A stretch of DNA of 64,000 bases. Origin: an uncultured Mobiluncus sp. Lineage in GTDB: Bacteria; Actinomycetota; Actinomycetes; Actinomycetales; Actinomycetaceae. Shown piece by piece: positions 1 to 8,281 of this stretch. The number at the start of each line of letters is the position of its first letter. The stretch's first letter is position 1. Where the stretch lies: contig NZ_CAMYBV010000002.1 in the NCBI RefSeq assembly GCF_947254095.1, positions 62,001 through 126,000 of the forward strand. The letters run 5' to 3'. The notes below the pieces were generated by a model. The model did no database searches. It saw only the letters and a list, made by a program, of their open reading frames with translations, and was not told the origin of the DNA. The position numbers were made by a program, and so were the translations under genes.

Positions 1-162
1 GCGAAATCTGCTACGGCGGCCGACAAGCCTGCTGCCACCAGTGCCAAGACTCCTACTCGGAGAACCACTGGCACCACTAAGAAAGCTGCCCCCAAGACAA
101 CCGCGGGCAAAACCGATAAACCGGCCACCAAGAAGGCCCCGCTTAAGAAAGAGGAGAAATAA
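1..162 (+). CDS. infC: Translation initiation factor IF-3, C-terminal tail (partial)
   Basis: An open frame enters the window and stops with TAA at 160-162, leaving 53 residues rich in Lys, Ala, Thr and Pro (ending [10 protein letters not shown]). No IF-3 fold is visible here. The assignment rests on position, since infC-rpmI-rplT is a near-universal operon, and on the fact that actinobacterial IF-3 proteins often carry basic low-complexity C-terminal tails. The tail holds the Shine-Dalgarno (GAGGAG) of rpmI, which starts one base after this stop, so the two genes are probably translationally coupled. The identity is inferred; the basic tail is seen directly. Confidence 0.75.
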   Translation, partial: AKSATAADKPAATSAKTPTRRTTGTTKKAAPKTTAGKTDKPATKKAPLKKEEK

Positions 163-163
163 T

Positions 164-358
164 ATGCCAAAGAATAAAACCCATTCTGGGACTAAAAAGC
201 GGATTCGTGTTACTGGCTCTGGCAAGCTGATGCGCGAACAGACTAACAAGCGCCACCTGCTGGAACACAAGTCGTCTCGGCGGACCCGTCGCCTCAGCCA
301 AGACCAGGTCGTGGCTCCCGCTGACGTGAAACGCATGAAGAAACTGTTGGGTAAGTAA
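164..358 (+). CDS. rpmI: 50S ribosomal protein L35
   Basis: This 64-residue protein begins [20 protein letters not shown], the usual L35 start, and contains the family's basic core ([24 protein letters not shown]). The ATG at 164 has a GAGGAG ribosome site inside the end of infC. An in-frame upstream extension to position 41 is not L35-like and is excluded. L35 is a small protein of the large ribosomal subunit. Its gene sits between infC and rplT as expected, 19 bases before rplT. Length is normal for the family. Confidence 0.97.
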   Translation: MPKNKTHSGTKKRIRVTGSGKLMREQTNKRHLLEHKSSRRTRRLSQDQVVAPADVKRMKKLLGK

Positions 359-377
359 AGGAAAAAGGAGATTAATC

Positions 378-761
378 ATGGCACGTGTTAAGCGCGCAGT
401 AAACGCTCACAAGAAACGCCGCACCACTCTGGAACGGGCCGAGGGTTACCGCGGCCAGCGTTCTCGCCTGTACCGTAAGGCTAAGGAACAGGTCACCCAC
501 AGTTTTGTGTATAACTACCGCGACCGCAAGGCGCGCAAGGGCGACTTCCGTCGGCTGTGGATTACCCGTATCAATGCGGCTTGCCGCGCCCAGGGCATGA
601 CCTACAACCGCTTCATGCAGGGTCTGCGTTTGGCGGGTATTGAGGTCGATCGTCGGATGCTGGCGGAACTGGCAGTTAGCGACATTGCGGCTTTCAACGA
701 ATTGGTTAAGGCTGCTCAGGCTGCTCTGCCCAAAGATGTGAACGCTCCCGCGGCTGCCTAA
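378..761 (+). CDS. rplT: 50S ribosomal protein L20
   Basis: The product has 127 residues and opens [20 protein letters not shown]. It carries the L20 blocks [31 protein letters not shown] and YNRFMQGL. L20 binds 23S rRNA early in large-subunit assembly and in many bacteria represses this operon. A strong AAGGAG lies seven bases upstream of the ATG. The C-terminal dozen residues are an Ala/Pro-rich extension slightly longer than typical. It is the third gene of the infC-rpmI-rplT operon, and the methylase at 790 follows after 28 bases. Confidence 0.97.
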   Translation: MARVKRAVNAHKKRRTTLERAEGYRGQRSRLYRKAKEQVTHSFVYNYRDRKARKGDFRRLWITRINAACRAQGMTYNRFMQGLRLAGIEVDRRMLAELAVSDIAAFNELVKAAQAALPKDVNAPAAA

Positions 762-789
762 AGCCCAGCGTTTAGCAATCGAAAATTTT

Positions 790-1614
790 ATGGTTCAACG
801 CCGCGAAATCCTCGACAACCCCGGAAGCGAACGCATCCGGAAGGTGGCGGGGCTTTCGCGGCGTTCCGCACGCCTACGTTCAGGTCTGACCCGGGTGGAA
901 GGTCCCCAAGCGGTCACTGAGCTGCTGCGCAGCGCTCCCCAGGCGGTCACAGATTTATTTGTGACCGAGGTGGGAGCCGAGGCCCGCCCGGAGCTGCTGA
1001 GTCTCGCGCAGTCAACCGCATCCGCAGGGGGGCTGCACGTTCATGTGATTTCTCCCCAGGTCGAGAAGGCCTTGAGTGATGCTGCACAAGGGTGGATTGC
1101 GGTGTCGCGTTTCGAGGCTTTTCCGTCTGTGCCGGCCTCACCAGAGGGGACGCTGGCTTTGATTTTGCCCGCTACTCAAGACCCGGGCAATGCGGGGACA
1201 CTGATTCGACTGGCTGACGCTTGTGGGGCATCGACGGTGTTTATGGGGCAAGACTGTGCCGACGCAACCAGTCCGAAAGTTATTCGCGCTTCGGTGGGCA
1301 GTGTGTTTCATGTTCCCACGCCGCGGTTTCAGGATTTAGAAGCCGTAGTGGTGGCTCTGCGAGCCGAAGGGTGGACCATTGTGGGCACGTCCCTATCCGG
1401 CGACGTCATGCTGACCCCGGTTACAGCCGCGACCTGGAGCGACAAGAAAGTCGCTTGGGTCATGGGCAACGAAGCGCACGGACTGGACCCAACCGAAGAA
1501 TCCTGGTGCGATGTGTTGGTGTCTATTCCCATGTTTGGCCGTGCCGAGTCCCTAAACGTGACGTCCGCGGCGACCTTGTGCCTGTGGCTGAGCGCGGCGG
1601 CGCAGCGGCTGTAA
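790..1614 (+). CDS. SpoU/TrmH-family RNA 2'-O-ribose methyltransferase
   Basis: This 274-residue protein has the SpoU architecture: an N-terminal substrate-binding domain (about 1-115) and a C-terminal knotted SAM-binding domain. Knot motifs are visible as LILPATQDPGNAGTLIRLAD (motif 1), WVMGNEAHGL (motif 2) and SIPMFGRAESLNVTSAA (motif 3). Members methylate a ribose 2'-OH in 23S rRNA or tRNA. Location directly after rplT is common in actinobacteria, where the gene is usually called an rRNA (guanosine-2'-O-)methyltransferase. No good Shine-Dalgarno precedes the ATG at 790, so translation may depend on coupling to rplT. The exact target nucleotide cannot be read from sequence. A second SpoU paralogue lies at 40973-41860. 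Confidence 0.9.
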   Translation: MVQRREILDNPGSERIRKVAGLSRRSARLRSGLTRVEGPQAVTELLRSAPQAVTDLFVTEVGAEARPELLSLAQSTASAGGLHVHVISPQVEKALSDAAQGWIAVSRFEAFPSVPASPEGTLALILPATQDPGNAGTLIRLADACGASTVFMGQDCADATSPKVIRASVGSVFHVPTPRFQDLEAVVVALRAEGWTIVGTSLSGDVMLTPVTAATWSDKKVAWVMGNEAHGLDPTEESWCDVLVSIPMFGRAESLNVTSAATLCLWLSAAAQRL

Positions 1615-1663
1615 CCGGTGGTTTTCACGGTAGCCGCTGAAACGCAACAAAAAAAAGGGGAGT

Positions 1664-2161
1664 CTAGCCCAGTGCTTTTAGGGCAGATTCAAAGTCAGGA
1701 TCCGTGGTGATTTCGTCGACCAGCTGGGTGTATTTCACCACACCGTTCGGATCAATAATCACGATGGAACGAGCGAACAATCCGGCCATCGGGGAGTCGG
1801 CTAACTGGACACCGTAATCCTGGCCGAAACTGGAACGGAACGCCGAAGTGGTGGTGACGTGGTCAATGCCTTCTGCGGCGCAAAAACGTCCCAAAGCGAA
1901 AGGCAGGTCGCGCGAAACACAGACGACTTCCACCCCGTCGAGCTGGGCGGCTTCGGCGTTGAAACGCCGCACTGAGGCGGCACAAACCCCAGTATCAATG
2001 GAGGGGAAAATGTTGAGGAGCACAGTCTTGCCGCGGAAATCTGATAGTTTCGCTTCAGACAAGTCCTGTTTCACGGTCACGAAGTCCGGGGAGGGGGAGC
2101 CCACCGCGGGCAGCGAACCAACAGTATTTACGGGATTACCTTGCAAGTGAGTTGTAGCCAT
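1664..2161 (-). CDS. tpx: Thiol peroxidase (Tpx, atypical 2-Cys peroxiredoxin)
   Basis: The protein is 165 residues, the normal Tpx length. It shows the peroxidatic-cysteine block [19 protein letters not shown] with Cys60, and the resolving cysteine at 94 in GRFCAAEGI, matching the Tpx spacing. Tpx reduces hydrogen peroxide and alkyl hydroperoxides using thioredoxin. The gene stands alone, convergent with the methylase at 790. In an organism with few respiratory oxidases it is probably an important peroxide scavenger; that role is inference. The ATG at 2161 is the natural start. Confidence 0.95.
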   Translation of the reverse strand: MATTHLQGNPVNTVGSLPAVGSPSPDFVTVKQDLSEAKLSDFRGKTVLLNIFPSIDTGVCAASVRRFNAEAAQLDGVEVVCVSRDLPFALGRFCAAEGIDHVTTTSAFRSSFGQDYGVQLADSPMAGLFARSIVIIDPNGVVKYTQLVDEITTDPDFESALKALG

Positions 2162-2340
2162 ATCCCTATCCTAACAGCGTCTTTTCCCGGTCAGGTTGAA
2201 ACCGCAGCGAGACTAAGCGATCGAAATCGGCGATTAAATCGGGGTGGCTGGCATATATGACCACCAACCCCGGTTTCATCCCCGATTTCTAACCTCCCGC
2301 TCCCGACATGCCCGGAACAGACCCCTAATTCGGGGACAGG

Positions 2341-2384
2341 AGTCTAAAAAGGTAGTTGCCTCGGCAGGAAACCGAGGCAACTGG
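2341..2384 (-). terminator. Rho-independent terminator of the pit operon
   Basis: Perfect 11-bp inverted repeat (AGTTGCCTCGG at 2354-2364, partner at 2372-2382) with a 7-nt loop. Read on the minus strand it is followed after three bases by TTTTT (2350-2346). It lies just beyond the end of the gene at 2407-2694. Confidence 0.75.
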
Positions 2385-2406
2385 TGTCGAATTTTTCAGA
2401 AAGTAT

Positions 2407-2694
2407 TTACTTCGCCCCAAAGGGTGCCCATCCAGTGTAGAACTCTATGGAGTCTTTTGCCACCCAGACGATAGCAGCCACGATGATGACCACCAGGGAA
2501 CCGTAGACAGCCCAGCCCAACGCTCGCATCTGCGGCGTCGGCTCGGTGTCGGCAATGATTTCACCGGTTTCATCACGAATGGGGTCCCCGGCATGAGCGC
2601 GCATTCCCAAGGCATAGAGCATGGGAATCCCGGCTCCAAAAATGAGTGCCAAAGCGGCCACTCGAACGATTGCCCAAGCCATGTCGACAGTCAT
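2407..2694 (-). CDS. Small two-helix membrane protein, partner gene of the phosphate transporter
   Basis: A 95-residue protein with hydrophobic segments at about 7-29 (VRVAALALIFGAGIPMLYAL) and 61-79 (GSLVVIIVAAIVWVA). A polar segment rich in acidic residues lies between them. I recognise no named enzyme domain. It is 18 bases downstream of the pit gene on the same strand and shares its terminator, so the two are almost certainly co-transcribed. Similar small membrane proteins often follow pit genes in actinobacteria, which suggests an accessory role in phosphate uptake. That is inference from position only. Confidence 0.75.
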   Translation of the reverse strand: MTVDMAWAIVRVAALALIFGAGIPMLYALGMRAHAGDPIRDETGEIIADTEPTPQMRALGWAVYGSLVVIIVAAIVWVAKDSIEFYTGWAPFGAK

Positions 2695-2712
2695 TTTTCT
2701 TCCTTTCAGAGG

Positions 2713-4209
2713 TTACTTATCCGGTGATTCCGAAGCAGTGGCGGCAACCGTTTTACTCGCGCCAGCGCCGGCCGCGACGGGAATACTACGTTCGCCCTTC
2801 AGATGCTCATCTGAAAAGAGCACTTCCTCGAGTTCGCGATCGAGTTTGCGCAGCTGCTCAATCAGGTCATCGCGCTGACGTCTCAGCTCGACAATTCGGT
2901 CGGCTCGCGACTGCGAGGTAACCAGGGCGGCTTCGGCGGCTTTGTCCAAGCCCTGTTGCATGATTTCGTCGATGTCCTCACGCAGATTCACGTCAACCTC
3001 GCGGTTTGCCGCGGTTTGTAGCGAAGAATCAATCGACTCGGCGTTCGGATCCCACTCTTCGTTCACGTTCTTGGCACTCACGGAATTCTTGCGCGAACGC
3101 AGCACGATGAGAGCGACCATAAACAGCAGGATGGCCAGGTCAAGCAGCGCTCCGACTATGGGGTGCGCCCGACCCGCCAAAGCGGCAATCCACCAGGTCG
3201 CATAGCCGACCACACCGGCGCAGGGCAGAGTAATGACCCAAGCGGAGGCCATACGCATGGCGACCCCCCAGCGCACGGTGGCGCCCTTCTTGCCCAATCC
3301 TGTGCCCAAGATGGCTCCGGTGGTCACGTGAGTGGTGGACAAAGCCATCCCCCCAGCAGCCGAGGTCAGAATGATAGCCGCGGAAGTCGCTTCTGCAGCC
3401 ATGCCCTGGGGAGGCTCCAGGTCGACCAGGCCCTTACCCAAGGTGCGGATAACCCGCCAGCCGCCGGAGAGCGTCCCTGCCGCAATAGCTACGGCGCACG
3501 CCAAGATGACCAGGACGGGGATACGATCCTCCGCGGTTGCGTTACCGGTCGCGATGAGAGCCAGGAAAATCACGCCCATAGTCTTCTGGGCATCGCCCGC
3601 GCCGTGCGCCAGCGAGACCAGGCACGCCGTGATGACTTGGCCGTGACGGAAGTGTGAGGCTTTCCGCTCTTTTGGAATCGTGTTCGTAATCCAGTAGACC
3701 AAGGCGGTCGCGGTGGCGGACACGCCGGCTGCAATCAGGGGCGAGGCCACGGCAGGAATCACAATCTTGCCTAAGATAGAGCTCCATTCCACGCCCCCGG
3801 CGCCCATCGCCGCGAACGCCGCGCCAATCATGCCGCCGAACAAAGCGTGAGAGGAACTGGAAGGCAGCCCCAGCAGCCACGTAAACAGGTTCCAGATAAT
3901 GGCTCCTATCAGGGCGCAAAACACCACCATCAACAGGTTGATACCCTCGGCTTGGTTGGTGAGGTCATAGGAACTCAAATCAACGATGCCGCTGGCGACC
4001 GTAGCAGCGACGTTCACGGAGAGGAACGCCCCGATCATGTTCAAACCGGCAGAAATCGCCACCGCCTGGAAGGGCTTGAGGGCGCCGGTTGAGATCGAAG
4101 TGGCCATAGCGTTGGCGGTGTCGTGGAAGCCGTTGGTGAAGTCGAAAGACAGTGCTGTAATGATGACGATTGCAAGCACGATAGTGGCAGTAATTTCCAA
4201 AATTAGCAT
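2713..4209 (-). CDS. pit: Low-affinity inorganic phosphate transporter, Pit family
   Basis: This 498-residue integral membrane protein has the two Pit signature repeats: FDFTNGFHDTANAMAT near residue 25 and SLAHGAGDAQKTMGVI near 200. About ten hydrophobic segments follow the usual duplicated PHO4 fold. Pit proteins import metal-phosphate complexes using the proton gradient. The C-terminal 110 residues are unusual: a charged, soluble tail predicted to be helical (VELRRQRDDLIEQLRKLDRELEEV, about 440-463), perhaps for oligomerisation or regulation. It heads a two-gene operon with the small membrane protein at 2407. Start ATG at 4209. Confidence 0.93.
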   Translation of the reverse strand: MLILEITATIVLAIVIITALSFDFTNGFHDTANAMATSISTGALKPFQAVAISAGLNMIGAFLSVNVAATVASGIVDLSSYDLTNQAEGINLLMVVFCALIGAIIWNLFTWLLGLPSSSSHALFGGMIGAAFAAMGAGGVEWSSILGKIVIPAVASPLIAAGVSATATALVYWITNTIPKERKASHFRHGQVITACLVSLAHGAGDAQKTMGVIFLALIATGNATAEDRIPVLVILACAVAIAAGTLSGGWRVIRTLGKGLVDLEPPQGMAAEATSAAIILTSAAGGMALSTTHVTTGAILGTGLGKKGATVRWGVAMRMASAWVITLPCAGVVGYATWWIAALAGRAHPIVGALLDLAILLFMVALIVLRSRKNSVSAKNVNEEWDPNAESIDSSLQTAANREVDVNLREDIDEIMQQGLDKAAEAALVTSQSRADRIVELRRQRDDLIEQLRKLDRELEEVLFSDEHLKGERSIPVAAGAGASKTVAATASESPDK

Positions 4210-4360
4210 CCTTAGGATTGTGAGTGTGACTGTCGGAGGCTCAAGCCGTCGTATTAGGCCTGCGGCTCGCGCCCGGCAACCAGAGAAACTCTACCTTTTG
4301 ACTGTTAACTGAACATTGCACGGATGTTAAATGCGTGTAAATTCTGGGCGGGATTTCTGT

Positions 4361-4414
4361 TAAAAATCTTTTGGGGAGGCTCGCCGTGGCGAACCTCCCC
4401 AAAAGATTATTTTC
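4361..4414. terminator. Strong bidirectional-looking hairpin terminator
   Basis: Long inverted repeat: arm AATCTTTTGGGGAGG (4365-4379), partner CCTCCCCAAAAGATT (4393-4407), with an inner TCGCC/GGCGA stem. T-rich tracts lie on both sides (TTTTTAA on the minus strand, TTATTTTC on the plus strand). It terminates the secreted-protein gene that ends at 4442. Confidence 0.8.
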
Positions 4415-4441
4415 TAAGCAAATTTTTACATACAGGCAGGC

Positions 4442-5740
4442 TTAGAAAACGCCCAGATTTGCTTTGGCTTTGCGGCCATCAGTCAGGGTGACACCCAAGG
4501 TGCGGGAATCCAGGTAACGGTCATTGCTGATAGAAACATCTTTCGCCAAGCGGCCCAGCTGAGAAACCTCAATCCAGTTCTGCAAGCGCTTGTCCTTGCC
4601 GTTCGCGCTGCCAATGTAGCCATCGCCGAAGTTGAAGTTAGCGAGCAGCATCTCCTGCTGGGGCTTGATCAGGTTAGACATCGTGACGCGGAAGGTGCGC
4701 GTGGAGGAGGCGCGATCGAAGCCCAAATCCTCAACGGTAGAACCCTTGAACCGGCCGGTGGTGATGCGACGGTCAACGCCCTGCGGGCCGGAAACCTGGT
4801 GAACCTTCACCAAGAAAGACACCGTCGGGAACTCGCCATAGTAGTTTTCGGTACCCACGTTCTTGACACGCAGCGCTACAGTACCGGCGTAACCGGCAGC
4901 CTTAGCGGTAGAAACCGTGAGGAAGGGAGCCAAGTCGAGCTTGCCGTCGTTTACGGCGTCCGGATCAACGGGCTTCAGCTCGGTAGAGGCCACGAACTTT
5001 TCCGTGGGGTGGGGGTATCCCGCGTCCTGAGAAGCGTTGGTGTCGCCGTTGCCGCCCAGAGCGCCGTCCGGCGTGGCGTACATCTTGACGACAACTTCGT
5101 TCTTAACCGGAGCCTTGGAAGTCCAGGCGAAAGCATGGCCCCAAGTCCCGTTAGGCTTGCAAGCCTGCTGGGTGCCGGTCATGGTGATGGTACGGAAGCC
5201 GTAGGTGGCTTCACCAGTGTTGCCGGCAGGAACCTGGTAAGGGCCAATCTGTTGACCAGCGGTGTAGGACAGGGAGTAAGAGATGGAGTAGCCGATAGTC
5301 TTGGCCAGGGAAGCGGTGATGGAAGCGTTGGGGCCCTGACCTGCGGGTGTGTTTGTCGAAGCGGTGGCGCTGACACCCGCGTTCAAGTCGCTGTGGTAAG
5401 TGAAGCTAATTGACTCGGTCTTTGACAGAGTCTGGGTCAGCGGCACCGGAGCGTTGGTGCGGTTGGTGGTGGAAATCGTACCTTTAGGCTCGAAGTTGGT
5501 CGAGACTTTGTAGATGACTGTACGCAGATCCTCGCCGGCGTTGCACACCGGGTAGGCGTTCAAAACGTTCGCCTTCAGGAAGTTGTTTGCCCGGTAGGTG
5601 TTGACCACGGGTAGCTTGTCGTTATTCTGAACTGTTTCCGGAGTGAAGTCCTGGAAAGAGTCGGCATGAGCCGGAACTAAGAAGGCACCGCCCAATAATG
5701 CTGCGCCCGCCACAGAGGCGAAAATGTGTTTTACTTTCAT
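4442..5740 (-). CDS. Secreted protein of unknown function, aerolysin/ETX-like Ser-Thr beta region
   Basis: The frame is open from 5812, but the start at 5740 is preferred because it has a GGAGAA ribosome site and gives a clean signal peptide (residues 1-26, cleavage after AHA). The mature protein is about 406 residues. Residues 88-185 are strikingly rich in alternating Ser/Thr (TISTTNRTN, SISFTYHS, GVSATAST, YSISYSLSYTAG) and end in PYQVPAGNTGEATYGFRTITMTG. Such alternation flanking a short amphipathic stretch is typical of the membrane-inserting hairpin of aerolysin/ETX-MTX2 beta-pore formers. I see only two or three cysteines and no transmembrane anchor. The C-terminal half is beta-rich and unassigned. 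Pore formation is a hypothesis; a structural surface or adhesive role is equally possible. It is monocistronic with its own strong terminator. Confidence 0.7.
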   Translation of the reverse strand: MKVKHIFASVAGAALLGGAFLVPAHADSFQDFTPETVQNNDKLPVVNTYRANNFLKANVLNAYPVCNAGEDLRTVIYKVSTNFEPKGTISTTNRTNAPVPLTQTLSKTESISFTYHSDLNAGVSATASTNTPAGQGPNASITASLAKTIGYSISYSLSYTAGQQIGPYQVPAGNTGEATYGFRTITMTGTQQACKPNGTWGHAFAWTSKAPVKNEVVVKMYATPDGALGGNGDTNASQDAGYPHPTEKFVASTELKPVDPDAVNDGKLDLAPFLTVSTAKAAGYAGTVALRVKNVGTENYYGEFPTVSFLVKVHQVSGPQGVDRRITTGRFKGSTVEDLGFDRASSTRTFRVTMSNLIKPQQEMLLANFNFGDGYIGSANGKDKRLQNWIEVSQLGRLAKDVSISNDRYLDSRTLGVTLTDGRKAKANLGVF

Positions 5741-6142
5741 GTTTTCTCCATACGTAGTTGCTATATTCACCGCTGAATGTTCAGAGCCAGAGACGACCCT
5801 GTCGCTGCGCACCCAGCTTACGGAGAGATTATCACCAGGCTACGTTCAGGAAAAATTCAGACAAATTTGCCTGTTAAATGTTCGGGATGGAGCGAATAAA
5901 CCGCTAAATAATGCGGAAAAATCACAGTCAGAAAGAGGCGCAAATCCGATTTTTGCGAAAAATCTACGCGGGGGAGCCTAATCGCCTTAAATGGCCACAA
6001 AATACTTATTGACCTGCGGATTTACCAAGTTTTAAGGCACTTTAGGAGATGAATACAACTGTATGAGAACATATAATTTATTTACAAGAATTTATCATTC
6101 AGGGCTACGGTCCGAAACGGGTTTTTACTGACGATGCGAGAA
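5741..6142. other. A+T-rich intergenic region without a gene
   Basis: About 400 bases that are markedly richer in A+T than the neighbours. It must hold the promoter of the secreted-protein gene on the minus strand; a GAATAT/TATAGC -10-like patch lies about 30 bases upstream of its start. An 85-codon plus-strand frame (5724-5981) has no Shine-Dalgarno, no recognisable family and runs antisense into the signal peptide, so I do not call it. Confidence 0.5.
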
Positions 6143-6176
6143 AAAGAAAACCGCGCCAAGGAAAACCTTGACGCGG
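6143..6176 (-). terminator. Terminator of rpmB
   Basis: Inverted repeat CCGCGcCAAGG (6151-6161) with CCTTGaCGCGG (6166-6176), four-base loop and one mismatch. On the minus strand it is followed by TTTTCTTTTT. Confidence 0.75.
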
Positions 6177-6197
6177 CATTCAAGAAGTGAATCGGGT

Positions 6198-6395
6198 TTA
6201 GCGACCCGTGTTGCGCACCACGCGATTGGACTTGATGCACTTGGTGCACACGTTCAAATGCCGGGGGGTGCCATTAACGATGGCGCGAACCCGCTGAATG
6301 TTCGGGTTGAAACGACGCTTGTTGCGCCGGTGAGAGTGAGACACACTCATCCCGAAACCGGGACCTTTTCCACATACATCGCATACCGCAGCCAT
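6198..6395 (-). CDS. rpmB: 50S ribosomal protein L28
   Basis: A 65-residue L28 beginning [20 protein letters not shown] and containing [16 protein letters not shown]. Two CxxC pairs (CDVC near the start, CTKC near residue 51) make this the zinc-binding C+ form. Many actinobacteria also encode a zinc-free paralogue used under zinc starvation. The start at 6395 has an AGAGGTAAG ribosome site; the longer frame to 6461 is rejected. It is divergent from aspA and has its own terminator. Confidence 0.96.
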   Translation of the reverse strand: MAAVCDVCGKGPGFGMSVSHSHRRNKRRFNPNIQRVRAIVNGTPRHLNVCTKCIKSNRVVRNTGR

Positions 6396-6598
6396 GTTCT
6401 TACCTCTGATTTCCTGTAATTCTTCAAAGTCGTTCACGGGCTTTGAACCCGCAGCTCTCAACGAGCAACCTCACTATGATAAGGCAAACCGGACCGATTC
6501 TCAAATCGAACCCCTGCTTTGAAAGCACTTTCGTCACGTGTACCTAAGACGTCGGTCGTTCGGAAACACGACGCAGAACCCGCAGATTAGAATAGGAC

Positions 6599-6622
6599 TG
6601 CCAGGACGCCGTTGTCCTGGCA
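6599..6622. promoter_or_regulatory. Hairpin in the aspA 5' region
   Basis: A perfect 9-bp inverted repeat, TGCCAGGAC (6599-6607) and GTCCTGGCA (6614-6622), with loop GCCGTT. It is 46 bases upstream of the aspA start. No T-run follows, so it is more likely an operator or mRNA leader structure than a terminator. Confidence 0.35.
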
Positions 6623-6667
6623 ATACGGTGTACAAATCCTTTTTACGGGGAATAGATAGGAGCGATG

Positions 6668-8110
6668 ATGGCTGGGCGTATCGAAGAGGACCTGTTGGGG
6701 AAACGTGAAATTCCTGAGGATGCTTACTACGGGGTGCAAACCCTGCGGGCAATCGAGAATTTCCATATATCGGGCAAGAAAATCCAAGACGTTCCTGAAT
6801 TTGTCAGAGCCATGGTACAGGTTAAGAAAGCGGTGGCACTGGCCAATGAAGAGCTACACGTTCTTCCGCACGACATTGTCGCCGCTATCGTGGCGGGCTG
6901 TGACGAAGTGCTAGAGAAGGGCCGAGCCATGGATCAGTTCCCCGTGGACGTGTTCCAAGGTGGGGCGGGCACCTCGGTGAACATGAACGCTAACGAAGTG
7001 GTGGCTAACCTGGCTTTGGAACTGTTGGGCTATGAAAAAGGCCGCTACGACATCATCAACCCCAACGACCACGTGAACAAGAGCCAATCCACCAATGATG
7101 CTTACCCGACCGGGTTCCGGGTAGCAGTGTACACCCTGCTCCAAGATGTCGAGCGGGCGGTGCAGGAGCTGTCCGACGCTTTTGCTCGCAAAGGTGAAGA
7201 ATTCAAAGACATTCTTAAGATGGGCCGCACGCAGCTGCAGGATGCTGTCCCCATGACGCTGGGCCAGGAATTCAACGGTTTTTCGGTCAATATCGCCGAG
7301 GAACTGACACGTCTGCGTGTCGCCGGGGCTTTGCTGCTGGAAATGAACTTGGGGGCAACCGCTATTGGCACCGGCGTGAACACACCGGAGGGTTATCCGA
7401 AAGTCGCGTGCCAAAAGCTGGCTGAGGTGACCGGCTACGACATTGTTCCGGCGACGAACCTGTTGGAGGCCACTTCGGATAACGGCGCCTACCTGGCAGT
7501 CCACGCGGTGCTGAAACGGCTGGCATCCAAGCTGTCGAAAATTTGTGACGACCTGCGTTTGCTTTCCTCGGGACCGCGCTGTGGCCTACATGAAATTAAT
7601 CTTCCCGAGATGCAGCCGGGTTCCTCGATTATGCCGGCAAAAGTTAACCCGGTCATTCCCGAGGTCGTTGACCAGGTTTGTTTCAAGGTCATGGGCAACG
7701 ATGTCGCCCTCACCCACGCTGCCGCAGCGGGCCAGCTGCAGTTAAACGTGATGGAACCAGCCGCAGCTCAGTGCATGTTTGAATCCATTGAGCTACTGAC
7801 CAACGCTATTAACACCTTGCGTACCAAGTGCATTGACGGTATCACCGCCAACCGCGAAGTCTGCGAGGCTTACGTGCATAACTCCATCGGCATTGTCACC
7901 TACCTCAATGACATCATTGGTCACCACAACGGTGACTTGATTGGTAAGGAAGCCGCTAGGACGGGCAAATCTGTCAAGGAGCTGGTGATTGAGAAAGGCT
8001 TGATGAGCGCCGCGGAAGTCGACGAAGTCCTCAGCATAGAGTCCCTCATGAGTCCCCACTACACCGGCAAGGTTTGGGGCGACGATGAACGGGGTCTGCC
8101 CCAGCGTTGA
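6668..8110 (+). CDS. aspA: Aspartate ammonia-lyase (aspartase)
   Basis: This 480-residue enzyme opens [22 protein letters not shown], which is diagnostic of AspA rather than class II fumarase. It carries the superfamily signature [15 protein letters not shown] near residue 318 with the catalytic serine, plus [12 protein letters not shown] and [10 protein letters not shown]. It deaminates L-aspartate to fumarate and ammonia. This would feed fumarate to reduction or the partial TCA cycle and suits an amino-acid-fermenting anaerobe. ATG occurs at 6665 and 6668; the AGGAG at 6658-6662 is only two bases from the first, so the second is preferred. It stands alone. Confidence 0.94.
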   Translation: MAGRIEEDLLGKREIPEDAYYGVQTLRAIENFHISGKKIQDVPEFVRAMVQVKKAVALANEELHVLPHDIVAAIVAGCDEVLEKGRAMDQFPVDVFQGGAGTSVNMNANEVVANLALELLGYEKGRYDIINPNDHVNKSQSTNDAYPTGFRVAVYTLLQDVERAVQELSDAFARKGEEFKDILKMGRTQLQDAVPMTLGQEFNGFSVNIAEELTRLRVAGALLLEMNLGATAIGTGVNTPEGYPKVACQKLAEVTGYDIVPATNLLEATSDNGAYLAVHAVLKRLASKLSKICDDLRLLSSGPRCGLHEINLPEMQPGSSIMPAKVNPVIPEVVDQVCFKVMGNDVALTHAAAAGQLQLNVMEPAAAQCMFESIELLTNAINTLRTKCIDGITANREVCEAYVHNSIGIVTYLNDIIGHHNGDLIGKEAARTGKSVKELVIEKGLMSAAEVDEVLSIESLMSPHYTGKVWGDDERGLPQR

Positions 8111-8144
8111 TTCCGTGGTGAGGATAATTCCCCAGTTTGGTTGG

Positions 8145-8178
8145 TCCCATTGTCGCTTCGGGTAGCGGCAGTGGGGCC
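8145..8178 (+). terminator. Probable aspA terminator hairpin
   Basis: CCCATTGTCGC (8146-8156) can pair with GCGGCAGTGGG (8165-8175) using two G-U pairs and an 8-nt loop. The following T-tract (ATTTCT) is weak, so efficiency is uncertain. Confidence 0.4.
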
Positions 8179-8281
8179 GACATTTCTGGTCGTTAGGCGC
8201 AAAACTGTACCTACCGGAATGGGAACCGGGAAAACCGGTTGATGACAGGTAACTTGGGAAGAAAGCAGGGAGGAAACAAGT

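Noticed and set aside
2244..2727. Plus-strand frames over the tpx-pit gap and the small membrane protein
   Set aside because: They overlap the supported minus-strand gene and its terminator hairpin and lack ribosome sites.
5724..5981. An 85-codon plus-strand frame in the A+T-rich gap
   Set aside because: It is antisense to the signal peptide at its start, has no Shine-Dalgarno and shows no family resemblance.
6462..6600. Possible tRNA in the gap before aspA
   Set aside because: A T-loop-like TCAAATCGAACCCC was seen, but no acceptor stem, D-arm or anticodon arm can be paired.
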